In this document: positions 13,173-23,029 of the stretch, piece by piece
Layout: every line of letters begins with the position of its first letter
Position numbering within the stretch: position 1 is the stretch's first letter
Assembly (NCBI GenBank): GCA_036245805.1
Contig: BTRK01000006.1
Span: forward strand, 30,136,901-30,200,900
Direction of reading: 5' to 3'
Source: Pristionchus mayeri
Taxonomy: Eukaryota > Nematoda > Chromadorea > Rhabditida > Neodiplogasteridae
Length of the DNA: 64,000 nucleotides
The notes under the pieces: model-generated
Told to the model about the DNA's origin: nothing
Databases searched by the model: none
Seen by the model: only the letters and a program-made list of their open reading frames with translations
Position numbers and translations under genes: made by a program

Positions 13173-13595
13173 TTAATAAATACCCAATATGTGGAAGAAT
13201 TCTTCAATAGTGATTTCCTTTCCATTCAAAGTGGGACGAACTGTCTCCAACTCCTTCTTCACATTCTCCTCCACACTCCCTGCCAGATCATTGAACTGTA
13301 AAGAGTCACTCTTATACTGGGAAGAAGGACTAAAGAGGGAAGCAAGAGTTACTTCTTTCTCCATTTCATCTCTGGGTATCTTCTTGTCCAGAATCGCGTT
13401 CACTTTCACTCCCACGATCTTCGCCTCTTGTGAGAGATTAACAAATTTTTGATTGAATTCCGCACGAAGTTTCGCCTTAAATAAAATGATAATTAGGCTA
13501 TGACAATTGAATTCAAATACTTCCTTCCCGTCGTCACAATTGACTACTGCGATGAGATGGAGAAGAAGGAGGAAGAGACAAGTGGAAAGTTGCAT
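13173..13595 (-). CDS. Small secreted protein, unrecognised family
   Basis: The start at 13595 gives a clean signal peptide (MQLSTCLFLLLLHLIAVVNC). A 45-bp intron (13476-13520, GTATTTG..TTTAAG on the minus strand) is a multiple of three, so the frame also reads through unspliced. The spliced product is about 125 residues: a charged helical body after the signal, one possible N-glycosylation site (NLS), and no cysteine after the signal, arguing against a disulfide-rich toxin or peptidase inhibitor. A start 24 codons further upstream would bury the signal peptide and is less likely. No family recognised. Confidence 0.6.
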   Translation of the reverse strand: MQLSTCLFLLLLHLIAVVNCDDGKEVFEFNCHSLIIILFKAKLRAEFNQKFVNLSQEAKIVGVKVNAILDKKIPRDEMEKEVTLASLFSPSSQYKSDSLQFNDLAGSVEENVKKELETVRPTLNGKEITIEEFFHILGIY

Positions 13596-14291
13596 GATGA
13601 TAAGGAACTGATAAGATCTGCCATCCACTCCACCCCTTGTGTACCATTCATGTCGACCAAAGAACATTCTACGGCGACAATCGTGACTAATTTCATCCCA
13701 TGAACTGTAATGAGTACAACTCCAACGATCTGATAGATTTCAGCCATTTCATTTTTGAAATATATTTGTTTTTAGTGATGAGCACAGTGATCCAAAGAGT
13801 CCTGAAATTTCCTCCTTCTCCACCTCCTCCATACCTCTCACTCCACCCTCTTCAAATTCTTTCATTATCTACTCCTCCTGAGATATTGATAATTCGCCAC
13901 TGGTCATATGCGAGATTTTGTCAAAGATAGGCATCTTTGAAGAGACAATGAAATTTACGGAGAAATATAATGCTTACTGAGCCGGAATGCAATGTAATGT
14001 ATCTGAGAAAATATCGAAAAAAATGAGAAAATAAAAAATGAAATACGTTATTTGAAAGAAGATTTCGCCGTAGATCGAGAAATATTAATTGAAGGAAATT
14101 TATGAATACAGCAGACATTCGGACGACAATCGGCTGAGTTGAAAATGTTTGTGTTTGTGCGAGAGTTTCTTCGCTCTTTCCCCTCCTTTTCTCTCTTTCT
14201 CTCTACTTGCACGTCGCGCTCTTCTCCCGTGTCATCATGTTTCGTTCTTTCGATTTGCCTTTCCTTTAATTTGCCTTTCCTCCTTCAGCCA

Positions 14292-16116
14292 ATGGCGACT
14301 TTCGAGAGAGTTCTCCGTGCTCACGATCACATCAGGAAGGCCATCTCTCAGACGCCCATTCTGACGTCATCGACGATTGACGGAATGGTTGGATGCAAGG
14401 TGGGGTGAAGGACGAATTCTGTAGTTTGTCTGGTCGACGGAGCTTCCAGAGAACGAGTGAAAGGATTCCAAGTAACAGCTGTTCTTCCATGGCAGGTTTT
14501 GTTCAAGAGTGAGCATCTCCAGAAGACAGGGTCATTCAAGGCAAGAGGGGCAATTCACAATATAAAGATTGTGACTGGGAGAGGAACCAAGGGAGTAGTG
14601 AGTATATCCATCATCCCTATACACTCTCTGAAGAAGGGCACAGCTCCTAATCCCTTGCTACTAGGTGACTCACTCCTCTGGCAACCACGGGCAGGCAGTC
14701 GCATGGGCTGCACGTGCTGCAGGAGTGAAGTGCACTGTGGTCGTGCCAGAGGGAACTCATCTCCCAAGGTGAGCCCCCCCCCCCCTCTCTCCTGTCGACA
14801 CTCGCATGCAGATCGAGGCAATGGAGGGGTACGGGGCACGAATCGTACGATGTGACAACAACCCCGCAAGAAGGTGAACACAGAGGAGAAAAGAGAAGAA
14901 CTCCCCCCTCTCTTTTACTAGTAAGACTTGTGAGTAGACATTTATTGCAGGATAAAGTTAAGAATTTGAAATTGATCCTGCTATAAATTTCTACAAGGAT
15001 ACGAGAAAGGATTCTAATAGGAAAAGAATACCAAAGGAGAAGGAAAAGATGGAGCGGTAGGGCGGGGTTAGACGAATGAATATCATAAACGTATTGTCTA
15101 CGTATATCAGATCATTGAATCATGATAAGCATTTATTTGGTATGCTACGATTTCAGTTTCGTATTCTTCAGAGTGAGCACATGCAATGGATTAGCTGAGA
15201 GGGAGGGACTCGACTTCATCGATCCATTCATTTCCATCGACATAATTGAGGGACAGGGATCACTAGGAATCGAACTTAAGGAACAGGTCACCCACACTAT
15301 AATTTTTCTCAAGGATTATTTCGAATTAGCAAGAATCCTCTCTTTGTTTACTTTGGATGCATACAGTCTCCTTCTGTATTCCTCGTCTCTAATTGGTATG
15401 TTGTTAGTTGTCCTCTGTTCCTCCTCTCTTCGTCGCAGTGGGAGGAGGAGGATTGGCTGCAGGTCTCTCTCTCGCCCTCCCTCTTACTCCCCTCTATCTG
15501 GCTGAACCAGAGGGGAAACATCTCACTCGACAGGTATCACTCCAAGAGGGAAGAGTTACCATGGAGTCTCTTCAGTTAGAGGGGAATCAATCGATGGAGC
15601 AGCTTTCCCTTCCCACCATCGCAGACGGAATTCGAACGAGATTGATTGGAGAAGAGAACAAGAAGACACTCAAGACACACAAGGAAATCCACACTCTCGC
15701 AGTGGTCAGTCACGGATTGTTGAAAAGATAACGAATCAAAAAGTAGTCACCCACTCCACAAATTTATTTTTATATCTACAAATGATAGAGTTGTTCACTT
15801 ATCAATGTGTGAAATGGCGTGGGGTGATATGGATTGATGTGATTGTAGAGTGAGAGTGAGATCCGTGAGTCTCTTCTCCTCATCTGGACTCGACTGAAAC
15901 AGCACGTCGAACCAACTGCTGCTGTTCCTCTCGCCGCTCTCATTAAGGTACTTTTAGTCCTTCTCATTTCAATATCAGCGGCCTCAAAAATAGTTGTGAT
16001 CTCTATGGTAGAGATTCGTCGAATTATTTATGTTTCAGCTGTCGAAAAAGTCACCATTGCCATTCAAAGAGGTCGTCTTATGTGGAGGCAACGTCGATCC
16101 ATCATTCACCCCTTGA
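14292..16116 (+). CDS. srr: Serine racemase / serine-threonine dehydratase family PLP enzyme
   Basis: Fold-type II PLP enzymes of this family racemise L-serine to D-serine and/or deaminate serine to pyruvate in the cytosol. Exons: 14292-14399, 14496-14597, 14665-14768, 14812-14873, 15172-15286, 15408-15704, 15849-15947, 16039-16116 (TGA). The Schiff-base lysine is in KTGSFKARGA (second exon). The PLP-binding SSGNHGQA loop is in the third. The glycine-rich phosphate loop VGGGGLAAG is in the sixth. EPTAAVPLAAL and VLCGGNVD close the fold. Length is about 320 residues, close to the family's usual 330-340. The start follows TCCTTCAG by three bases, a possible spliced-leader acceptor. The 14768/14812 junction is one base out of phase: the donor leaves phase 2, but the conserved IEAMEGYGARIV reading needs phase 0. 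Confidence 0.88.
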
Positions 16117-16529
16117 AGTAGACATTAATATCTGTGTTTCACTATGCATAAATTATTTTTAAATACAAGATTACCATCTAAAAATAGTTTTCAACGTCTT
16201 AAATGTATTCGAGTTAATAACTAGAAAGAAGTCTATTCGGCCCAGTGGCGCTCCTCCATCAGGACGCTGATCTCTCCATCTTTCTATCTCACCCCCCCCC
16301 CTTCCTCCCCCTTACTTTCTCCTACTCAATCAGTCCATTCTGACTATCCATTAGAAGGTATAGCTTGAGTTTCCATTGAATGAGATTCGTCAGAATCTCT
16401 GTCTTTCATCTCCGTCGTTTCTTCTTCTACTTCACCCAATTGCTCCTCTTCTCATATCTTCCATTCTTCACTACTCTCCATTCAATCATTCCAACTTTCT
16501 CTTCTTATTCAGAATCGACAAATAAGACG

Positions 16530-17815
16530 ATGCCTCCGAATGATATCATGGCTCCCGTTGACTCCCATTTGGATTCTAATATTCATTTGAATAAGATGGA
16601 GAGTCCTCTCGACCATCCATCCAACAGGATTGCCCATGAAGTAATCGATGATCCTTCCCTTCCATCTCATCGACCGTCCTCTCGTAGAATCTGCAAAGCC
16701 ATTCATGTATGCTTCCTACCAATCCCTTCAAGATTATTCATAGTGCAGTAATAAGAGTATTCTCAGAAGCGGCCTCCTCGTATGTCCATGGAGGATACAG
16801 TACTGTACACTCAAGATCTAGTGCCTCTGACCATTCAGAAGAAGGGACAGCGTGTGAGGTCATCCATTCGTCCTCTTCCAATCTATTCAACTCATCTATT
16901 TGTGGATTCATACTTTGATGGTCCTCTCTAATTGCAGACAGGGCAAACTCGATCTGAAGATCCTCCAACGGAAGGTTAATAATCAGTTGCACGTAAGTGA
17001 TTGTCGATAATTCTCGAAATATAAATTTCTGTTTCTGATTATTCACTCTCAGCATCACGAATTGATCGCCATCGATTGTCACTCGGGGGAAGTATTCACA
17101 CAGACTCTCAACCAGGAGACGTACTCTCCAGTGATGGCTAACACTGAGAAGGAGGCATTCACTCCCAAGAATCTCTACTCGTACTGCAAGGAGATGGTGA
17201 GGGACTGAATACAAAGAGTGCAGCATCCAATCCAATAGATGCGAACTACTCATTTAGTGTGTTTCAGGCAGTCGTCCTGACTCACAAATCAGTGAGTGCC
17301 ACTCAGTACGACAACGATCGAATCATCATCAATGTATGCTTCTCTTCATTCTTACTCACTCATTCTATCTTCCTTTGCAGTCATACGGTCCCATACCTCG
17401 ATTAGCTCCTCGAATTCCACTCGAGAGACTCGAGGATACCAAATTCTTCCATTTCATGAACTCCGTTCTCGAGAAGGAGCGAAGTGTAGGGGGAATTCGT
17501 TACTTGATCTCTATGATGCCATTAATTTCCAGGACAGCCATATCATTCGTGAAATATGCAGACAGCGATGGAACGAACTAACAAGAGAGGTTGTTTATCG
17601 GAACGTTTTCATACTGCGACTCAAACCATTTCTAGATCACTCAAGCTTGCCGAAAAGACAAACACTCTGTCAAAATAGGAATCGAGCTAAATAATGTGAG
17701 TGCAATTAGAATGATCGGTACTAGATAATCAGTCGATATGCAGGAGTATCTGACTCTTCTGAGACAAGAGATTGCTAAGACTACGATCAACAGAGATTTA
17801 TTATCTATTTCATGA
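16530..17815 (+). CDS. Unrecognised 255-residue protein with HMG-box-like C-terminus
   Basis: Nine exons join with matching phases: 16530-16706, 16767-16858, 16938-16992, 17053-17196, 17268-17333, 17381-17485, 17533-17589, 17744-17815 (TGA), starting after a TTATTCAG acceptor. The N-terminal 60 residues are polar and probably disordered. The middle has a His/Cys-containing segment (HHELIAIDCHSGEVF). The C-terminal 70 residues read FFHFMNSVLEKERSD, HIIREICRQRWNELTREEY, spaced like helices 1 to 3 of an HMG box (I-x3-I-x3-W-x2-L-x3-E). That similarity is my pattern reading and is weak. Without the 47-bp intron at 17486 the frame ends at KYADSDGTN, but the spliced form extends into a well-formed last exon, so I prefer it. 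Confidence 0.6.
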
Positions 17816-17840
17816 TAAACACAGACAAGGACTTGTTCTA

Positions 17841-18351
17841 CAGTCCGGTCAGATCCCTACATGAAAACGGGACTCCCCGGGATTCCCCGGGTGTCCCCCG
17901 TGTCCCCCCGCCATTTTGCGGCTCGTGCAGAGAAAGAACTAATTCGAATTTTTGGTTTTCAGACTCAGGAGGTCCTTCCCGATCGATTGGCATATAATTC
18001 ATAAATTCATAAATTTGCGATTATTCGTTATTTAATTTTGAAAATCGAGGATAACTAATCGGAAACGAAGAACTACGGTAGTTAACTAGACGGATCCAGA
18101 GCCGGACCGGCGAATGGTCAAATTAACTACCGTAGTTCTTCGTTTCCGATTAATTATCCTCGATTTTCAAAATTAAATAACGAATTATCGCAAATTTATG
18201 AATTTATGAATTATATACCAATCGATCGGGAAGGACCTCCTGAGTCTGAAAACCAAAAATTCGAATTAGTTCTTTCTCTGCCCGAGCCGAAAAAATGGCG
18301 GGGGGGGACTCCCGGGGAGTCCGGTTTTCATGTAGGGATCTGACCGGACTG
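17841..18351. mobile_element. 511-bp foldback MITE with TA duplication
   Basis: Left end CAGTCCGGTCAGATCCCTAC and right end complement at 18325-18351 are flanked by TA on both sides. Arms of about 230 bp stay nearly identical through GTTTTCATG, CCCCGGGAGTCC, AGAAAGAACTAATTCGAA and AACTACGGTAGTTAA up to the centre near 18100. The element starts 25 bases after the stop codon at 17815, so it is probably in the 3' UTR or terminator of that gene. No coding capacity. Confidence 0.85.
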
Positions 18352-18506
18352 TATTCGATAAATATTTTCCATCATTGTCGGGCGTTCGTCTGATGGCATT
18401 GGAGTGTGCACTACTTAATCCATTGTGAATGATATATACCATTTTGCTTATGCAGTGTGCTTCTATATCTAATTAACGTTCTTTATCTTTTCATTCAATT
18501 CATAAT

Positions 18507-18843
18507 TAGAGTGTCGAAAGTAATCGACTTGTCATTTATTTTGAAAGTGGCAAGTTATTTTCCATCATTCGTTTACCAATCGACTTGTCACAAACAAAGT
18601 AAAACGACTTGTCATTTTCGAGTTTTATTGGCAAGTCGCTTCATTCTTCTCACCCCGCGCTCGCGAAGCGGTGGAATGGAATAAATTCACAGCAAATTAC
18701 GAGAATTGAAATATGTTTCACTTCATTTAATTCGAAATCGACTTGTCGACTTGCCATTTTTGATTAAAATTGAGATCGACTTGTCAATAAAAAAATCATT
18801 TCGACTTGTCAAAGTCGCATGATCAGTCACTTTCGACACTCTA
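18507..18843. mobile_element. hAT-like MITE with 8-bp target-site duplication
   Basis: TAGAGTGTCGAAAGT at the left end is mirrored by ACTTTCGACACTCTA at the right. The direct repeat TTCATAAT flanks both sides (18499-18506 and 18844-18851); an 8-bp duplication is the hAT hallmark. The interior holds about seven copies of CGACTTGTCA or its variants, in both orientations. Length 337 bp, no coding capacity. Confidence 0.85.
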
Positions 18844-19375
18844 TTCATAATGTATCAGTCGACCTTGGGATTAGGTCGAATATCTCAACCGCCATTATCA
18901 TCATCATCACCTTTCCCTCCTCTTCTCTCTCTCTCTCTCAATCTCTGTCGCATACCCTTCACTCTCGCTCTTTTCATAGTCGACATCTCCTCCATTCACT
19001 CCGATCGATTTTCTAGATGGATTCCTAATGATCGATGCCAAGTCCTCCATCTTGACGTAGTTGATTTTTTGTCTCCATAGTTGCAGTGGTTGCTCACTCG
19101 ACTGTTATCCGATTGTTCTGCTCTCTTTATCCCTATTTCTGCAGATAATAGAGCTGTGTATGGATCCATTCTCCATATGGAGAAGAGGTGGGGAGAGAGA
19201 AGGGAGTAGTAGATTCAGTGGGCGTGTTCGAGTTTTTGAAGTTAAAGTTACCCAACACCCTCGAAAATTCTATATTATCATTACCTATATATAAAGCGCT
19301 AATTCCTGGCGTCTGACCGGATTGCGAAATATTGGAGGAAGGGACTGATGACGTTAGAAGGGCATCGGTCCACTA

Positions 19376-19550
19376 CCGTATACCAATCAATAATTAGCAT
19401 TGGGTCAACTACCGTATACCAATCGATAATTAGCCATGGGTCACCTCTTATTCCGTGGGTCAGATTCATGATTTTGACCTTTGATCTTTGAATTACCGTA
19501 TGCCAATCAATAATTAGCATTGGGTCAACTACCGTATACCAATCGATAGA
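19376..19550. repeat. Imperfect tandem repeat with TACCGTA units
   Basis: Four copies of CTACCGTATACCAATCRATA, most followed by ATTAGCATTGGGTCAA, with a period of about 36 bp and one interruption at 19440-19495. No gene is seen from 18852 to 19997. Confidence 0.8.
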
Positions 19551-19997
19551 AATGGGAGAGAGAGCGCGAGAGAGAGGTAGGGAGAGGGAAGGAGATATGT
19601 AAAGTAAGGGAGTGTGAGAGTGAGAAAGATTTTGCATCCGAAAGAAATAAGACTTCTTGAAACATTCGATTGCGCGCGCGATCGGCTGGTTTAACAATAT
19701 AATAGAACGGGCTCTAATTAGTTAAACTGGAATAATAAAAATAATTGAAATTCAATATTTGCACCAGGGTAGAGCCGCAAAGTAAGAGTCTGAATTGCCT
19801 GATCACGCCCGCTCTCTCCCTTTTACACACTATCTCGCTCGTTTTGTCGTGATCAGGGTACTCCCGCCAATTCAAATTATTTTCATGGGTGTTGGGAAAC
19901 TTTAACCGGAATCGGAATTGATTACGAGGGAAATGGGGAGAGATTTAAAACTCAGATTTTCAAATGGACTGTCATCATCATGAGGAAAAGATTGAGA

Positions 19998-21153
19998 ATA
20001 TCAGGCCTCTCACGAGAGAATCGGGGCAACGAGTTGACATTGAAAATGCAAATATTTCATTTTTAGAGTTGTTTAGTACTGCTATGGGGTAGAAGATTTC
20101 CCTAGGCCTGTGTGGTCCCATTGCATCATGCAGCTGCAGCAGCCTGCTGCAAACTTGATACGTAGGTAATAGGTTATTGCCGTTTTTACCGATAAAAGTG
20201 GTGACACTTGCACATAAAAGTGTTTCTACGATGAACTGAATGATTTTGGCGCACTTTGTTCATTTTCCACCTTTGCGACCTTTGCAGCAGACGATTGGTA
20301 GACCAGTTTTTAATTTCTCAGTTAAACACTGATTTTTCGCGCCACTCCAAACTTTCCCAGTTTGTAGAGCTTTAAATTCTGCACATACCACATTTTTTGC
20401 TGATTTTATCTCTGTGGTCCTGATGCATTCCCAAGCCGATGAACACCTCATAACGGGCTGCACGGATCACCTTCAGTGGAACTGAGTTCACCAACTCGCA
20501 AGTTCGAACCCCAGCCAGAGCAGGCAATTTTTTGCAATCCATTTTGTTCACTCATATGATCCGTAATACTCCCAGACGGGTTTTTTCGATGTAATCACGT
20601 GACAAAAATGCGGTCTGATCTGGATGGGGTTCGAACTAGCGACTTCGCGAACTCACTTCCCCGGGAAATGAACCGTGCAGCCCGTTATGATGTGTTCATC
20701 GGCTTGGGAATGTATCAGGACTACAGAGATAAATTCAGCAAAAAAATGAGGTATGTGCAGAATTTCAAGCTCTACAAACTGGGAAAGTTTGGAGTGGCGC
20801 GAAAAATCAGTGTTTAACTGAGAAATTAAAAACTGGTCGACCAACCGTCTGCTGCAAGGGTCGCAAAGGTGAAAAATAAACAAAGTGCGCCAAAATCATT
20901 CAATTCATCGTAGAAACACTTTCATGTGCAAATTTCACCACTTTTATCGGTAAAAACGGCAGTAACCTATGACCTACGTATCAAGTTTGCAGCAGGCTGC
21001 TGCGGCTGCTGCGCACATGAAAAATCTGAAACTTCAGTTTTAGTCTAGTCTAGTCAAGTACTAAAAGGAAACATCACAAACAAGATTTCCCGAAATTTGA
21101 ATGTCAACTGAAAATGCCGATTTGTCCCGATTCTCTCGTGAGAGGCCTGATAT
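19998..21153. mobile_element. 1.15 kb foldback element, copy B, related to 10926-12036
   Basis: The termini ATATCAGGCCTCTCACGAGA and complement match copy A in 18 of 20 positions. The arms again carry CTGCAGCAGCCTGCTGC palindromes. A segment around AACGGGCTGCACGG and a T-arm-like AGTTCGAACCC lie at 20501-20511, with the mirror on the minus strand near 20624-20634. The internal sequence is otherwise well diverged from copy A, so the two copies are old relatives, not a recent duplication. Confidence 0.75.
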
Positions 21154-21624
21154 AATGCAGCTGTACGATGACCAAGAAATGTTGCCAAATAATTTATAAT
21201 TTAATATGCATATTTGAGCACACAATCAAAACTCCGCCCACTACACCACCGCCAAGTTGCGGCATGGAGCATTTACTCGCTGCAGCGCTAGCGCGCACGT
21301 TAATTTAATTTTCAAAACATTTCAAAATTGTTATTGCGTATATTTAGCAAGGGCAATGCATGTCGCACACTACGGGAGTGCGCACAATCTTTCGCTATTT
21401 CATAAATCTCGCCACGTTTCACACCACCATCTTACAATATTCTTTATCGATTTGTTGCTTGTTTTTTCGATAAAATATTTGTTTTTTTGAACCAGGGTCT
21501 TCTTTGTTAGTGTATCTACCCAGATTTGTACTTCATATTCGATGTGCGATGTATTTCATGGAATTATGGCGTGTCAAATAAGCTCAATTTTCAAAGTTTC
21601 TTTGACCTGTATCTTCCGTCTCGA

Positions 21625-21900
21625 GCTTTCCCACCGCACGAAACTGCTTTGGGGATGTCTGTCACGCTTCTACGCATCATATTTCGTATAGTACATGCCA
21701 GTTGAGTCGTTGGAAATTTCGATATTATTGCTTAACCGCTCAGAAACCGCTAAAAACGGTGTTTCGTGAATAGTGCTCCTTGAATTGGCTTTCCCACCGC
21801 ACGAAACTGCTTTGGGAATGTCGGCCATGCTTCTACGCATCATATTTCGTATAGCACGTGTCAGTTGATTCGTTGGAAATTTCGATATTATCGCTAGACT
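21625..21900 (+). repeat. Two direct copies of a ~163-bp unit
   Basis: GCTTTCCCACCGCACGAAAC starts at 21625 and again at 21788. Both copies continue through TTCTACGCATCATATTTCGT and TCGTTGGAAATTTCGATATT with a few substitutions. No open frame is shared. Function unknown. Confidence 0.8.
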
Positions 21901-23010
21901 GCCGTTAACTCGGTGACATGTCTGAACTGTATTGATAAAATATTCTCAACGCCTAATATCTGTTCGGTCCAAGTATTATTCACATATAAGACACTTTCAC
22001 ATAAAATAACATCGAAAAAATGCGAAATTTATTCCAAAATAAATATATACAATATTGAAATAACGGATACATAAATCTGACCCGATTGAACTCGCCACAG
22101 TCATATTGTAGAAACTGATTCCAGTGCTCAATTTTTTAAAACGCTGTATTTTCTTTATTTTGAATATTTTTAAACGTTTTCTTTGTTGCGCTAGAATCAG
22201 CATCGTCGATTCCATAGGTTCGATCCATTGAACAATTTATTTACCGATTTTAAAAAATACCCATTGCCCTTGTTACGTATATTTAAGATATAATATTGTC
22301 CATTTTTTCTTGCTTTTTACTTACTTATTGATCCTCCATATATTTTTGGCCTGCATTTGCGGATATATTAGGTATTCATTTTTTAAACTTTAGTTTCGTA
22401 AACTACACGTTACGATGTCAAATCATTTGTATCATGTATCATTTTTGCTATACGATAACAACACGTAATATACAATCTGACCCTCCGAGGTTTGGTTAAC
22501 TGAGTATCATGACACGACGCTTCCCAAGTGAACATTTAAAAAAATGCGCATAATTTTCATTCAGTTTTTTCGTTGTTGAGAATCTGTGTGGTGAAGTAAT
22601 TTTTTTTACTTTTCGTCCTTTCTAGCTTATTATGTTCCTTTCTAGACTAGCTTTTTAAAATGATCAGCTATCTCGAGTGGAATGAAATCAGGACACATTC
22701 TGCTATTTCATGGTTCCTTACTGTAAATATAGCTCGTTTGTACCGCTGTGACTCGGGTTGTAACCTATTCTTTTTGTTTTCTAAATGTTTTCGTTTATTT
22801 ACTATCTTTCTAGGTGCTTTTGTTGACGAACTATATATTTTTCACATATATACTCAGTTTGGCTATTCCTCCGTTTCCTTTTAACTTATTTTGTGACTTG
22901 GCTCGGTGCCAAGTACTGAAATCCTTCAATGTTATGCAATTCTTCTCAAATCAAGTACGACACGATTCCGTAGCTTCCATTTTCCATGTGACTTTTTCAG
23001 TGCCTGTTCA
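21901..23010. other. AT-rich interval upstream of eRF3, no gene seen
   Basis: Short frames only and no phased exon chain. The 3' part must hold the eRF3 promoter or trans-splice outron. Confidence 0.4.
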
Positions 23011-23019
23011 TTCGATTAT

Positions 23020-23029
23020 CATTTCAGAA
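23020..23029 (+). promoter_or_regulatory. Probable spliced-leader acceptor of eRF3
   Basis: ATTTCAG ends at 23027, only two bases before the eRF3 ATG (23030), leaving almost no 5' UTR. In nematodes this is typical of SL trans-splicing. A cis-intron with an upstream noncoding exon is the alternative. Confidence 0.5.

Noticed and set aside
13173..13667. Single 164-codon frame from the upstream ATG at 13667
   Set aside because: It includes a 45-bp segment with intron borders and puts 24 residues before an obvious signal peptide.
17381..17581. Reading of the 255-residue gene that ends at KYADSDGTN
   Set aside because: It needs retention of a good 47-bp intron and leaves the well-formed exon 17744-17815 unused.
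18530..18820. CRISPR-like spaced repeats (CGACTTGTCA)
   Set aside because: Irregular spacing, both orientations, and enclosed by MITE ends with a target-site duplication.
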